Of a DNA stretch of 64,000 nucleotides, positions 35,187 to 44,024 are shown in pieces (positions within the stretch are counted from its first letter, which is position 1; each line of letters opens with the position of its first letter). The translations under genes and the position numbers were made by a program. The stretch comes from Acidobacteriota bacterium. Its GTDB lineage: Bacteria; Acidobacteriota; Holophagae; Holophagales; Holophagaceae. The notes beneath the pieces were generated by a model. The model ran no database searches. It was not told where the DNA came from and saw only the letters and a list, made by a program, of their open reading frames with translations. The stretch lies in NCBI GenBank assembly GCA_021794095.1, contig JAJYRN010000011.1:40136-104135 (forward strand). Direction: 5' to 3'.

Positions 35187-36062
35187 ATGCACACACCCAT
35201 CGGCATCATCGGCGGCAGCGGGCTCTACCGGATGGCGGGCCTGACCCTGGAACGGACGGAAGTGGTGCAGACGCCCTTCGGTGAGCCCTCGGGGCCCGTC
35301 CACCTGGGCACCCTGGAGGGTACGCCCGTGGCGTTCCTGGCCCGCCACGGCGAGGGCCACCGCTTCACGCCCACCGAGGTGCCCTATCGGGCCAACCTCT
35401 GGGCCCTCAAATACCTCGGCGTCGAGCGGCTCATTTCCGTTTCTGCCGTGGGCAGCCTCCAGGCCCGGCACCGGCCCGGCGACCTGCGTCTGGCCCGGCA
35501 ATTCGTGGACAAGACGAAACACCGGATGGACACCTTCTTCGGGGAGGGGCTCGTGGCCCACGTGGGGTTCGCCGAACCCACCTGCGCCCACCTCTCCGAG
35601 GCCCTGATGGCCGCAGGCCGCCGCCTGGGCCTGCCCCTGGAGGACGGCGCCACCTACGTCTGCATGGAGGGCCCCGCCTTCTCCACCCGCGCCGAGAGCC
35701 GCCTGCACCAGGGCTGGGGGGCCGATCTCATCGGCATGACCCAGGCGACGGAAGCCAAATTGGCCCGGGAGGCTGAACTTTGCTACGCCTGCCTCGCCCT
35801 GGTCACGGACTACGACGCCTGGCGCGAGGACGAAGCGGGCGTGGACGCCGCCTCGGTGCTGGAGGTTATGCACGCCAACGTGGACAAGGCCCAGACCCTG
35901 CTTCGCGCCGCCCTGCCCGCCCTCGCGGGCGCCCCGCGGACCTGTGCCTGCGGCGAATCGCTCAAGGCCGCCCTCTTCACGGCGCCCGAGCGCGTGCCCG
36001 ATGAGGCACGCTGGCGCCTCGATCTCCTCATCTCGAAGTACGGCTACGGAGTGCGTGGATGA
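35187..36062 (+). CDS. mtnP: S-methyl-5'-thioadenosine phosphorylase
   Basis: Splits 5'-methylthioadenosine with phosphate to adenine and methylthioribose 1-phosphate in methionine salvage. The 291-residue product has IGIIGGSGLYRM, phosphate-binding FLARHGEGHRFTP, ISVSAVGSL, CMEGPAFSTRAES and GMTQATEAKLAREAELCYACLALVTDYDAW, the last giving the MTAP-type Asp instead of the Asn of purine nucleoside phosphorylases. ATG 35187 fits family starts and lacks a ribosome site. Divergent from the B12 riboswitch. Next gene overlaps by four bases. B12-dependent methionine synthesis might explain the neighbourhood, but this is inference. Confidence 0.92.
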   Translation: MHTPIGIIGGSGLYRMAGLTLERTEVVQTPFGEPSGPVHLGTLEGTPVAFLARHGEGHRFTPTEVPYRANLWALKYLGVERLISVSAVGSLQARHRPGDLRLARQFVDKTKHRMDTFFGEGLVAHVGFAEPTCAHLSEALMAAGRRLGLPLEDGATYVCMEGPAFSTRAESRLHQGWGADLIGMTQATEAKLAREAELCYACLALVTDYDAWREDEAGVDAASVLEVMHANVDKAQTLLRAALPALAGAPRTCACGESLKAALFTAPERVPDEARWRLDLLISKYGYGVRG

Positions 36063-36502
36063 TCCAGGCCCAGGCGAGCCCCAAGCTCCAGGCCCTGCTA
36101 AAGGATTTCCAGCAGATCGCCAGCATGTCTGGCTACCTGAACCACTCCTTCGACCCACCCCAGTTGCGCCTGTTTTTCACCCTGTATGCCCGGATCATGG
36201 TGGCATCCCCCGCCGAGGCCCTGGCCCTCACCCCGCGCCTCCAGGCCTGGGGCGAGGCGCTGTCGGTGCGGCTGCGCGAGGGCAGTTCCTCGGCCATCAT
36301 GCCGCCCCAGGTGCAGATCAGCACACCCCGGGCCCTGCCCGATGGCCGCGACTATGTGGTGACCACCCTCACCTTCAATACCAAAGTCACCGACAGCTCC
36401 TACCTCCGCGTCCGCACCGCCGTCCTCGCCGCCTACCAGGACGCCCTGAAGCTGCGGGAGGAGGGGATGCAGGCGGGTTCATCCTTGCAGGCGGCTCCGT
36501 AG
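36059..36502 (+). CDS. Hypothetical protein, 147 residues, coupled to mtnP
   Basis: Not recognised. The ATG overlaps the mtnP stop (ATGA), so translation is coupled. There is no signal peptide. The N-terminal half is helical (KLQALLKDFQQIASMSGYLNHSF, PQLRLFFTLYARIMVASPAEAL), and the C-terminal half reads like a small beta domain (VVTTLTFNTKVTDSSYLRVRTAVLAAYQDALKLREEG). It may be a small accessory of the salvage enzyme or an unrelated follower. The 3' end overlaps the convergent rdgB gene by 24 bases, which supports that the last dozen codons are not strongly constrained. Confidence 0.65.
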   Translation: MIQAQASPKLQALLKDFQQIASMSGYLNHSFDPPQLRLFFTLYARIMVASPAEALALTPRLQAWGEALSVRLREGSSSAIMPPQVQISTPRALPDGRDYVVTTLTFNTKVTDSSYLRVRTAVLAAYQDALKLREEGMQAGSSLQAAP

Positions 36503-37066
36503 CAGGGCGCAGGCCCGCGCGCGGTGGCTGAGGGTGTGCTTCACGTCGGAGGGCAGTTCGCCGAAGGTGCGGTCGAAGCCTGCGGGAATGAAGATGGGAT
36601 CGTAGCCGAAGCCGCTGTCACCGCGCGGTTCGGGGGCCAGGGTGCCTTCCACGGCGGCGCCCACGGTGAAGGCCAGCCCATTCAGTGGCGCGCAGGCGAG
36701 CACGCACACGAACCGGGCGGTGCGGGGGGCGTCCTCCGGCAGCATGGAGAGGAGCCGGCGGTTCTTCTCCGCATAGGTGGCCAGGTCCGGCGCGAAGCGG
36801 GCGCTGAGCACGCCGGGGCCGCCCCAGAGGGCGTCCACGCAGAGGCCCGAATCGTCCGCCAGCACCGCATCCACGGGTTCGGTCCCATGCTCCTGCCACC
36901 AGGTCTGGGCTCCCTCTGCCTTCTGCAGGGCGTTGTCCTGGAAAAAGGCGCCGGTCTCGGGCAGCTCCGGCGCGTCCGCGGGCCAGGGCACCAGTGTGAG
37001 GCCCGGCAGCAGCTCCGCGAATTCGCGAAGCTTGCCGGCGTTGCGGGAGGCGAGGAGGAGCTTCAT
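36479..37066 (-). CDS. rdgB: dITP/XTP pyrophosphatase RdgB (HAM1 family)
   Basis: House-cleaning enzyme that hydrolyses ITP, dITP and XTP to monophosphates. The 195-residue product starts LLLASRNAGKLREFAELLPG, contains FQDNALQKAEGA, DDSGLCVDALWGGPGVLSARFA, TVGAAVEGTLAPEPRGDSGFGYDPIF and ends with MurNAc-like FGELPSDVKHTLSHRARA, all characteristic. The phosphate- and metal-binding Lys/Glu/Asp residues are all in place. ATG 37066 is chosen by family length. It follows a gene of unknown function on the same strand (stop to start seven bases). Confidence 0.94.
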   Translation of the reverse strand: MKLLLASRNAGKLREFAELLPGLTLVPWPADAPELPETGAFFQDNALQKAEGAQTWWQEHGTEPVDAVLADDSGLCVDALWGGPGVLSARFAPDLATYAEKNRRLLSMLPEDAPRTARFVCVLACAPLNGLAFTVGAAVEGTLAPEPRGDSGFGYDPIFIPAGFDRTFGELPSDVKHTLSHRARACALLRSRLQG

Positions 37067-37073
37067 CAAACCG

Positions 37074-37832
37074 TCAACTCCGCCCGATGGCCAGCAGGTC
37101 CGCGGCCCACTCGATCCAGAATTCGGCGGCCTCGGGGTGGCCGAGGCGCAGGGCCTCCAGCGTCTCGCGGTCGGGTGAGGAAAGGCCGAGCAGCGGGACG
37201 CTGGGCAGGTCGTGGAGGACGGCACCCATGACGAAGCGGGCGCTTTCGCCCAGGGCGAGCACCTTCAGGCGGTCCATGGACCGTTCCCAGCAGCCTTCCA
37301 CCAGGGTCTGCAACCGGTGCTGGTTCCACCGGTGGGCGACATGATGGAAAGGCACGGCCTGTCCCTCGGGCTGGAACCCGGCGTAGGTCATGGCGAGGCC
37401 CTGGGTGCGGGGAGGCGCCGCCTCCCAGAAGCCGCCCTGGCCCAGAGCCCTCCGCTGCTCGGGGCGGACGACGAGGCCCGAACGGTCGAGAGCCTGCCAG
37501 AGCAGGGAGCCGCCGCGGCGGTCATCCTTCCAGAAGGGGGTGGTCTCCTTCAGGTCGCGTTCGGTGGCGAACCCGCCCACCAGCAACAGCAGGATCGGAC
37601 CCTTCTCGGGGAAGAGCGTGGGCAGGGGCAGGGGGGCGAAGCGGCGCCGCTCGAGGCCCAGGGGGGGGACATCCTCCCGTTGCCGCCGATCCTCCTCCGG
37701 CGTCGCGGCGTGATGCAGTTCCAGGCGGGAGCCCTCCTGGGTGCGCGTCACCGTCAGCCAGCCCGCCTCCAGGCGGGCAAGAATCTCCTCCATCGGGAAG
37801 GAGCCGGTGTCGTAGGGGTTGGGTTCGGCCAT
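37074..37832 (-). CDS. Hypothetical protein, 252 residues; loosely UDG-like layout
   Basis: Not confidently recognised. No signal peptide. The segment ILLLLVGGFATERDLKETTPFW followed by GGSLLWQALDRSGLVV has the order seen in family-4/5 uracil-DNA glycosylases (Gly-rich strand, PF turn, helix with LL..L..GL), and the last third has RFVMGAVLHDLPSVPLLGLSSPD where those enzymes keep a His-Pro-Ser-type motif, but the catalytic motifs are not clean. There are no Fe-S cysteines. The product stops seven bases before rdgB, so both may form a nucleic-acid house-cleaning unit. Treat the fold guess as weak. Confidence 0.6.
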   Translation of the reverse strand: MAEPNPYDTGSFPMEEILARLEAGWLTVTRTQEGSRLELHHAATPEEDRRQREDVPPLGLERRRFAPLPLPTLFPEKGPILLLLVGGFATERDLKETTPFWKDDRRGGSLLWQALDRSGLVVRPEQRRALGQGGFWEAAPPRTQGLAMTYAGFQPEGQAVPFHHVAHRWNQHRLQTLVEGCWERSMDRLKVLALGESARFVMGAVLHDLPSVPLLGLSSPDRETLEALRLGHPEAAEFWIEWAADLLAIGRS

Positions 37833-37866
37833 CTGGCCCGCAGCGTAGCAGAGACCGGGCGGGCGG

Positions 37867-38868
37867 TCAGGCTCCGATCACCTCGGCGTACCAGCTCCGG
37901 GCCCGTTCCGGGGTCATGGGGCCATGGACCAGGGCGCGGCCATCGGCAAAGAGGGTGATCTCATCAGGGCCCTCCTGTCCCTTCAGCATCAGGCCCGCCT
38001 GCCTCCAGGGGCTGCGGGTGCGGGCTTCGAGCCGGCTTTTCAAGGCGCCGAGGTCGAGCCTCCCGGGCGGGTTCACCCGGATCTGCACGCCCTCCAGTCC
38101 GCAGAGGGGACTGGCCTTGAGGGTCCAGCGGGCCTCCAGGAACTCGGTGATGCGCTCCGTGCAGAAGCGGCAGCGGGTCTTCGGGGGCTTCAGGAACTGG
38201 CGCTCGTCCTGCCAGAAGTCGAAGCGGGCCAGACCGGCGTGGGGGGCCTTGCCCGTGAGCACCTTCAGGGCCTCCAGGGCGGCCCAGCTGCCGATGACCC
38301 CCACGGCGGGGCCCAGCACCCCCGCGCTGTCGCAGGTATCCACATCCCCGCCCGCGGGCGGCTCCTCGATCAGGCAGCGCAGGCAGGGCGTGTGGGGTGG
38401 GTGGAGGGGCCACACCACGCCCTCGCCGCCGATGGCGCCGGCATAGATCCAGGGCGTCCCCGTGAGGATGGCCATGTCGTTGAGGAGGAAGCGGGCCTCG
38501 AAGTTGTCCGTGCCATCGCAGAGGAGGTCGAAGCCGGACAGCAACTCCCTCGCGTTACCGCTGGTGAGATCGGCGACCACGGGGTGCAGCTCGACGGTGG
38601 AATTGGCCTCCGCCAGCCGCTGGGCGGCCACCTCGGCCTTGGGTCGGCCCAGATCCGATTCGCCATAAAGGAGCTGCCGCTGGAGGTTGCTGGCCTCCAC
38701 CAGATCGCGATCCAGGAGCGTCAGGTGCCCCACGCCCGCCCGGGCCAGCCAGGGCGCGATGACCGAACCCAGGGCGCCCAGACCGAGCACCGCCACGCGC
38801 TTGGAGCGCAACGACGCATCGGCCTCGGCACCGAGAAAGATGCGCTGCTTGGCGTAGCGGTCGTTCAT
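37867..38868 (-). CDS. ThiF/MoeB-type E1-like adenylyltransferase
   Basis: Adenylates the C-terminal Gly-Gly of a sulfur-carrier protein (MoaD, ThiS or similar). The 333-residue product has the ThiF/E1 fold: RVAVLGLGALGSVIAPWLARAGVGHLTLLDRDLVEASNLQRQLLY, ADLTSGNARELLSGFDLLCDGTDNFEARFLLND, TPCLRCLIEE and CRFCTERI, where the two CxxC pairs bind zinc, and the catalytic-Cys region DTCDSAGVLGPAVGVIGS. After residue about 245 comes a C-terminal domain of 85 residues. The ATG at 38868 fits homologues. A terminator for the upstream gene lies just before. Thiamine versus molybdopterin role cannot be told without partners. Confidence 0.88.
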   Translation of the reverse strand: MNDRYAKQRIFLGAEADASLRSKRVAVLGLGALGSVIAPWLARAGVGHLTLLDRDLVEASNLQRQLLYGESDLGRPKAEVAAQRLAEANSTVELHPVVADLTSGNARELLSGFDLLCDGTDNFEARFLLNDMAILTGTPWIYAGAIGGEGVVWPLHPPHTPCLRCLIEEPPAGGDVDTCDSAGVLGPAVGVIGSWAALEALKVLTGKAPHAGLARFDFWQDERQFLKPPKTRCRFCTERITEFLEARWTLKASPLCGLEGVQIRVNPPGRLDLGALKSRLEARTRSPWRQAGLMLKGQEGPDEITLFADGRALVHGPMTPERARSWYAEVIGA

Positions 38869-38881
38869 GGGATCCCAGTCT

Positions 38882-38914
38882 AAAAGCAACGGCGCCCCGC
38901 TGGGGCGCCGTTGC
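38882..38914 (-). terminator. Intrinsic terminator between the DUF6941-like gene and the E1 gene
   Basis: Perfect 13-bp GC-rich hairpin (38886-38898 with 38902-38914, 3-base loop) followed on the minus strand by TTTT (38885-38882). It lies 23 bases after the stop of the upstream minus-strand gene. Confidence 0.85.
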
Positions 38915-38936
38915 GGATCATCTGTGAAGGTGGCGG

Positions 38937-39401
38937 CTAGTTGCCAGCCTGGCCCTGGGTGGCCATGGCCTTCTCGTACTCGGCCTGGAGACGGCTGGCG
39001 TCGGAGATGGCGAACTTGTAGACGTACTCGAAGCGGTCAGCGCCCTTGGTCAGGGAGATGACCACCTCGTAGAGGCCTTCCCCGGCCACCTCGAAGGGGC
39101 TGGCGATGACGTTGAAGGTGCCTTCCTTGGCGCCGTCGGGAATCTGCACATCGCTGTCGCGGATCACATCCTTGCGGTCGCCGTTGGGGCTGATGATGGA
39201 GAAGCCGAACTTGAACTGGCCGTCCATGCGGGAAAAGCGGGTGTAGAAGCACACCTTGGGCAGGGTGAAGGGCACCTGCGGCACCACGATGTGGTGGTCA
39301 TACAGGCCCATGAGCGAGGTCTTGCCGCCCATCTCCTGGCGGATGTCGTCGCAAAGCAGCGTGAACTCGTGCTTGGGGGCCTTGATCTGAACTTCTTGCA
39401 T
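38937..39401 (-). CDS. DUF6941-like small protein, 154 residues
   Basis: No signal peptide or membrane segment. The start KAPKHEFTLLCDDIRQEMGGKTSLMGLYDHHIVV matches the pattern of DUF6941 proteins (Leu-x-x-Asp ... Gly-Lys-x-Ser-Leu-x-Gly), a family of small beta-rich proteins of unknown role; the middle has a beta-sandwich-like run (KVCFYTRFSRMDGQFKFGFSII, FNVIASPFEVAGEGLYEVVISL). Ends with a short charged helix. Its own transcript ends at the hairpin 38882-38914. The family name is recalled from pattern, not searched. Confidence 0.6.
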   Translation of the reverse strand: MQEVQIKAPKHEFTLLCDDIRQEMGGKTSLMGLYDHHIVVPQVPFTLPKVCFYTRFSRMDGQFKFGFSIISPNGDRKDVIRDSDVQIPDGAKEGTFNVIASPFEVAGEGLYEVVISLTKGADRFEYVYKFAISDASRLQAEYEKAMATQGQAGN

Positions 39402-39498
39402 GGGGGCTCCAGAAGAGGGGCATTCAGGGTTGAAGGGCCAGTTTACCCTTGAAGGGATCCCGGTCCAACCCTCGCGTACCCGGGATCACGGAGGTGGC

Positions 39499-41109
39499 AT
39501 GCTGAAGTGGTTCGGGATCCTGATGATCGCCCTGGGGCTCCAGGCGCAAGACGTCCACATTCAGGTTCTTGGAACCACGGATATGCACGGGCACGTGATG
39601 GCGGAGGATACCTTCAGCCTCCAGCCGGCCAACCAGGGCTGGGCCAAGGTCGCCACGCTCATTCGGCAGCTCAAGGCCGCGAACCCCAACACCGTGCTGG
39701 TGGACTGTGGCGACACCATCGAGGGCGAGCCCATCAACTACATCCACAATGTCCTCCGGCCCGACCTCCCGGAGCCGAGCATTGCCATCATGAATGCCCT
39801 GGGCTACGCGGCCATGGCCGTGGGCAACCACGAGTACAACTTCGGGCTGGGAGTACTCCGCTCCGCCCAGAAGGAGGCCACCTTCCCGTTCCTGTCCGCC
39901 AATACGGTGGAAGCTGCCTCCGGGAAACCCGCCTTCCCCACCTCCACCGTGGTCACGTTGGCGGGCGTCCGCATCCTGCTGGTGGGCTTCACGACGCCGC
40001 GGATCCCCCGTTGGGAGGAGCCGGAGAACTACCGCGGGCTGCGCTTCCTGGACATCGTGGACACGGCCAGAACCCTCGTGCCGCGCCTGAAGGCCGAGAC
40101 CCATGCGGATGTGGTGATCGCCCTGGTCCACTCCGGCCTGGGCAAGGTGGACGGCCGTCCAGGGGACGAGAACGAGGCCCTCCGCTTGGCCGACCAAGTG
40201 CCTGGATTGGATGCCATTTTCACCGGCCATACCCACGAGGCCATCGAAACCACCTACAAAGGGATCCCCATCCTCCAGGCGTCCTGTTTTGGCCGCGCCC
40301 TGGCGGTGGTGGACCTGGACGTGGCGAGGGTGGCCGGGCGCTGGCAGGTGGCCAGCGCGGAGGGGCGGCTGGTCCGGCCCGATGACGGCACCGCCGTGGA
40401 CCCCGAGGTGCTGACGCTCACCGCGGACCTGCGCGCCGCCACGACCCGCTACCTGGATACCCCAGCCACGGAATTGCTCACGGATCTGGATGGCCGCTGG
40501 GGGCGCATGGAGGACACACCCCTGGCCGAGCTTCTGCACACGGTCCAGTTGAAGGCCACGGGCGCGCAGCTCTCCGCCGTGGCCTGTGCGGATCCCCGCA
40601 TCTTCATCCCCAAGGGCTCCACCAGCGTACGCCAGTTCTACGCCCTGGCCCCCTACGACAACCGCCTGGCCCGCATCCGCATCACCGGCGCCCAGCTCAA
40701 GCTCTATCTGGAGCACGCGGCCCGAGGCTACCACTACAGTTGGCAGCCGGATCTCTTCAATCCGAAGGTGCCCTTTTTCGATATTGATACCGTGGCGGGC
40801 GTGGACTATGCGCTGGACCTCGGCAAGCCCGTGGGGCATCGCGTGGTGGGGCTGACCTACCAGGGCAAGCCCGTGCGGCCCGAGGACTCCTTCACCCTGG
40901 CCCTGAGCACCTACCGGCTCCGGGGGGGGGGCGGCTACATGGAAGCCATCGGCTTCAAGGGGAAGCCTGAGCTGGTGACGGATGACCTCCAGCGGAACCT
41001 GCTCCTGGAGTACGTTCTCTCCCGCCCCAGCCTGTCTGTGGCGGTCGTGAATAACTGGCGGACCATCCCCTATCTGGATCGGGAACGGCTGCTGCCGCCA
41101 GCGAAGTAG
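39499..41109 (+). CDS. 5'-nucleotidase / 2',3'-cyclic phosphodiesterase family protein, exported
   Basis: Metallophosphoesterase of the UshA/CpdB type, exported. In 536 residues: a signal peptide (MLKWFGILMIALGLQAQD), the N-terminal catalytic domain with the dimetal motifs VLGTTDMHGHV, DCGDTIEGEPI, GNHEYN, ALVHSG and FTGHTHE, then the C-terminal substrate-binding domain with LAELLHTVQLKATGAQLSAV, FYALAPYDNRLARIRITG and TLALSTYRLRGGGGYMEAIG. ATG 39499 follows GGAGG by four bases; a longer reading from 39400 overlaps the neighbour gene start. Convergent with the next gene, six bases between stops. Substrate probably nucleotides. Confidence 0.91.
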   Translation: MLKWFGILMIALGLQAQDVHIQVLGTTDMHGHVMAEDTFSLQPANQGWAKVATLIRQLKAANPNTVLVDCGDTIEGEPINYIHNVLRPDLPEPSIAIMNALGYAAMAVGNHEYNFGLGVLRSAQKEATFPFLSANTVEAASGKPAFPTSTVVTLAGVRILLVGFTTPRIPRWEEPENYRGLRFLDIVDTARTLVPRLKAETHADVVIALVHSGLGKVDGRPGDENEALRLADQVPGLDAIFTGHTHEAIETTYKGIPILQASCFGRALAVVDLDVARVAGRWQVASAEGRLVRPDDGTAVDPEVLTLTADLRAATTRYLDTPATELLTDLDGRWGRMEDTPLAELLHTVQLKATGAQLSAVACADPRIFIPKGSTSVRQFYALAPYDNRLARIRITGAQLKLYLEHAARGYHYSWQPDLFNPKVPFFDIDTVAGVDYALDLGKPVGHRVVGLTYQGKPVRPEDSFTLALSTYRLRGGGGYMEAIGFKGKPELVTDDLQRNLLLEYVLSRPSLSVAVVNNWRTIPYLDRERLLPPAK

Positions 41110-41115
41110 CCCGGT

Positions 41116-42012
41116 CTACTTGACGGGCACCTGCATCAGGCCGCCCTTGGGATTCACGAACACGGCCTGCCCATTCAGCACGCCCACCAGCAGGAAGGCG
41201 TCCGACAGGCCCGTGGGCAGGAAGCTGAGGGTTGAATGGTTCAGGTCGAGGCGGGCGAGTACCTGGCCCTGGAAGGTGCCCCGGACCGCCTCGGGGAGAT
41301 TCGTGGCCTGGAGCGAGGCGAACGCGATGTTCTTGCCGCTCCAGAGGCACATGGGGCCGCGGCTGATGTTGGTCTGGAGGAACTGGGGGACGGGACCGCC
41401 ATTGAACGTGAAGGTGCGCACGCCCTCCTGCTTGCCGGTGTCGCCGCCGATCAGGACGAGGTTCAGATCCCGTTCGTTCCCGAGCAGGATGTGGTCGAGG
41501 TCATCCATCAGCAGGGGATGCAGGGCGAGGTCGGTGACGGGATCCTTCTTGCCGGGTTTGGTGCCCGCGGTCCAGACCACATCGCCATCCTGGTAGCGCC
41601 GCTTCTCCAGATAGGGATCCCGGGTCTGGTAGGAAAGGACGAATCCCTTGGTGTCCCAGCAGACACTCGCCACCTCGGCCGGCAGCTTGAGGGTCCGCCC
41701 GAGGCTGCCATCCGTCTGCACCTGGATGAGCGAGGTGCCGGAGAGAATCCAGGCGCTGCCGCGGGGATCTATGATCCATTTCGCGGGAGGCGTCTTGAGG
41801 CGCCCGAGCGGGATGTCCCGCAGATCTCCGCCATCCTGCATCCAGGTGTGAAGCACCTTGGTGGCGGGATCGTAGAACGTGAACGAGTCGTCCTTGTCCT
41901 GGCGCGACCAGCCCTGGGCCTGGGTGGCCGCATCCCAGTCCTGGGCCCGCAGGCCGAGGGCGCAGGTCGCCAGGACGCACGGCAGGAGGAGACAGGCTGG
42001 AGAAAACCTCAC
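41116..42012 (-). CDS. Exported hypothetical protein, 298 residues
   Basis: Not recognised. GTG start at 42012 with GAGG six bases before; signal peptide (CLLLPCVLATCALGLRAQ). The mature part looks like a beta-propeller or repeated beta-strand protein: short aromatic-flanked segments such as DSFTFYDPATKVLHTWMQDGG, IDPRGSAWILSGTSLIQVQTDG and LARLDLNHSTLSFLPTGLS recur about every 40-50 residues. Possibly a periplasmic sensor or scaffold. It follows dxs on the same strand after 75 bases, with a good -35-like TTGACA (about 42048) but no clear -10. Confidence 0.62.
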   Translation of the reverse strand: MRFSPACLLLPCVLATCALGLRAQDWDAATQAQGWSRQDKDDSFTFYDPATKVLHTWMQDGGDLRDIPLGRLKTPPAKWIIDPRGSAWILSGTSLIQVQTDGSLGRTLKLPAEVASVCWDTKGFVLSYQTRDPYLEKRRYQDGDVVWTAGTKPGKKDPVTDLALHPLLMDDLDHILLGNERDLNLVLIGGDTGKQEGVRTFTFNGGPVPQFLQTNISRGPMCLWSGKNIAFASLQATNLPEAVRGTFQGQVLARLDLNHSTLSFLPTGLSDAFLLVGVLNGQAVFVNPKGGLMQVPVK

Positions 42013-42087
42013 GGAACGCCTCGGGGTTGGGAAGGGATCAAAGGGTATGTCAAAACCTTAGGAATTTCCCGCCCAGCGCGCAAGGTT

Positions 42088-44016
42088 TTACTTGAGTGTC
42101 CGATGGAATTCCCGGAGCCGGGGCAGGAGTGCCCCGAGGCTCAGTCCTTCCTCATCGAGCAGCCGCTTGGGATCCCCGTGGTGCACGAGATGGTCGGGCA
42201 CCGCGCAGCGGAGGAGCGGCTGGGTCAGCTGGGCATCCGCCAGGCTCTCCGCCACGGCGGCGCCGAAACCGCCCGGGGCGCAGCCTTCCTCGAGGGTCAC
42301 CACCGCCCGGCAACGCCGGGCCCAGCCATGGATGAGGTCGGCGTCCAGGGGCTTGATGAAGCGGGCATTGAGCACGGCGCAGGAGATCCCTTCCGCCGCC
42401 AGGGTTTCCGCCGTGCGCACCGCGGGGTCCACCATGGAGCCGATGGCGCAGAGCAGCAGCTCCGTTCCTTCGCGCAGCAGTTCACCTTTGCCGATGGGGA
42501 GCGCGGTGATGGGATCCTCCAGGGGTACGCCCAGCCCGTTGCCGCGGGGATAGCGCAGGGCCGCGGGATGGCCGCAGTAGAGGGCGGTCATGAGCATCCG
42601 GCGCAGCTCGTTCTCGTCCTTGGGGGCCATGAGGATGATGTTGGGCAGGCAGCGCAGGTAGGCCATGTCGTAGAGGCCGTGGTGTGTCGGCCCGTCGGCG
42701 CCCACGATGCCGCCGCGGTCCAGGGCGAAGGTGACGGGCAGATCCTGGAGGCAGACATCGTGGGCCACCTGGTCGAAGCCGCGCTGCAGGAAGGTGGAAT
42801 AGATGGCGCAGACTGGGCGCATGCCCTGGGTCGCCAGGCCTGCGGCGAAGGTGACGGCGTGCTGCTCGGCGATGCCCACATCGAAGGTGCGGTCGGGGAA
42901 GGCCTTCTGGAAGAAGTTCATGCCTGTGCCATCCAGCATGGCGGCGGTGATGCCGACGATCTTGCCGTCGTGCTTCCCCAGCTCCACCAGCGTCTTCCCG
43001 AACACCGAGGTGTAGCTGGGCGGTGCCGGCTTTGCGGGATCGGCGGTCACCTTGATGATCTCGCCGGCCTCGGCGTCGAAGGCCGTCACACCGTGCCACT
43101 TCTGGGGATCCTGAGCGGCGGGTTCGTAGCCGTAGCCCTTCTGGGTCTGGACGTGGAGGATCACCGGCCCGTCCTTCATCTTCTCCTTGGCCTCGACCAG
43201 GGCCTTGGAGACGGCATGCACATCGTGCCCCTTGATGGGGCCCATGTAGCGGAACCCCAGATCCTCGAACAGGAGGCCCGGCACCATGAGCCGCTTGAAG
43301 CTCTCCTCGCTCCATTTGGCGGCCTTGGCCACGCCCTTGCTGAGGCCCTCCAGGGGGATGGCCTTGATGGCGTGTTCGATGCGGTCCCGCCACCGGTGGT
43401 AGTACTGGCCCGACATGATCTGGTTCAGGTAGCCCTGGAGCGAGCCCACGTTGGGGTTGATGCTCATGTCGTTGTCGTTGAGGATCACCAGGAAGTTCTT
43501 CGTGGCCAGGTAACCGGCCTGGTTCAGGGCCTCGAAGGCCATCCCGGCCGTCATGGAGCCATCCCCGATGACGGCGATGCAGGTGTGGTCCTGCTTCTGG
43601 AGATCCCGGGCCTTGGCCATGCCCAGCGCGGCGGAAATGCTGGTGCTGGCGTGCCCGGCGCCGAAGTGGTCGTAGGGGCTCTCGTCCCGCTTCAGGAAGC
43701 CGGACAGGCCATGATGCTGGCGCAGGGTGGGGAAGCGGTCCTTCCGCCCCGTCAGGATCTTGTGGGGGTAGGCCTGGTGTCCCACGTCCCAGACGATGCG
43801 GTCCTGCAGGAAATCAAAGTGGTGGAACAGGGCCACCGTCAGTTCCACGGTGCCGAGGTTGGAACTGAAGTGACCGCCCGTCTCGGAGACAGAGGCGATG
43901 AGGAAGGCCCGCACCTCGGCGGCCAACTGCTCCAGCTGGGTGGGCGTGAAATGGCGGATCTGCTGGGGGGCCGCCAGGGAGTCCAGCAGCGGGTAGGGGC
44001 CCGGAGCGTCGGTCAT
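42088..44016 (-). CDS. dxs: 1-deoxy-D-xylulose-5-phosphate synthase
   Basis: Thiamine-diphosphate enzyme starting the MEP isoprenoid pathway. The 642-residue protein has the glutamate-activating and ThDP motifs: GGHFSSNLGTVELTVALFHHFD, VWDVGHQAYPHKILTGRKD, GHASTSISAALG, VIGDGSMTAGMAFEALN with the GDG...N ThDP loop, LDGTGMNFFQKAFPDRTFDVGIAEQHAVTFAAG and RGGIVGADGPTHHGLYDM. ATG 44016 is chosen; a longer reading extends into ispA. It starts nine bases after the ispA stop. xseB-ispA-dxs is a conserved order. Confidence 0.95.
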   Translation of the reverse strand: MTDAPGPYPLLDSLAAPQQIRHFTPTQLEQLAAEVRAFLIASVSETGGHFSSNLGTVELTVALFHHFDFLQDRIVWDVGHQAYPHKILTGRKDRFPTLRQHHGLSGFLKRDESPYDHFGAGHASTSISAALGMAKARDLQKQDHTCIAVIGDGSMTAGMAFEALNQAGYLATKNFLVILNDNDMSINPNVGSLQGYLNQIMSGQYYHRWRDRIEHAIKAIPLEGLSKGVAKAAKWSEESFKRLMVPGLLFEDLGFRYMGPIKGHDVHAVSKALVEAKEKMKDGPVILHVQTQKGYGYEPAAQDPQKWHGVTAFDAEAGEIIKVTADPAKPAPPSYTSVFGKTLVELGKHDGKIVGITAAMLDGTGMNFFQKAFPDRTFDVGIAEQHAVTFAAGLATQGMRPVCAIYSTFLQRGFDQVAHDVCLQDLPVTFALDRGGIVGADGPTHHGLYDMAYLRCLPNIILMAPKDENELRRMLMTALYCGHPAALRYPRGNGLGVPLEDPITALPIGKGELLREGTELLLCAIGSMVDPAVRTAETLAAEGISCAVLNARFIKPLDADLIHGWARRCRAVVTLEEGCAPGGFGAAVAESLADAQLTQPLLRCAVPDHLVHHGDPKRLLDEEGLSLGALLPRLREFHRTLK

Positions 44017-44024
44017 GGCGGGGC

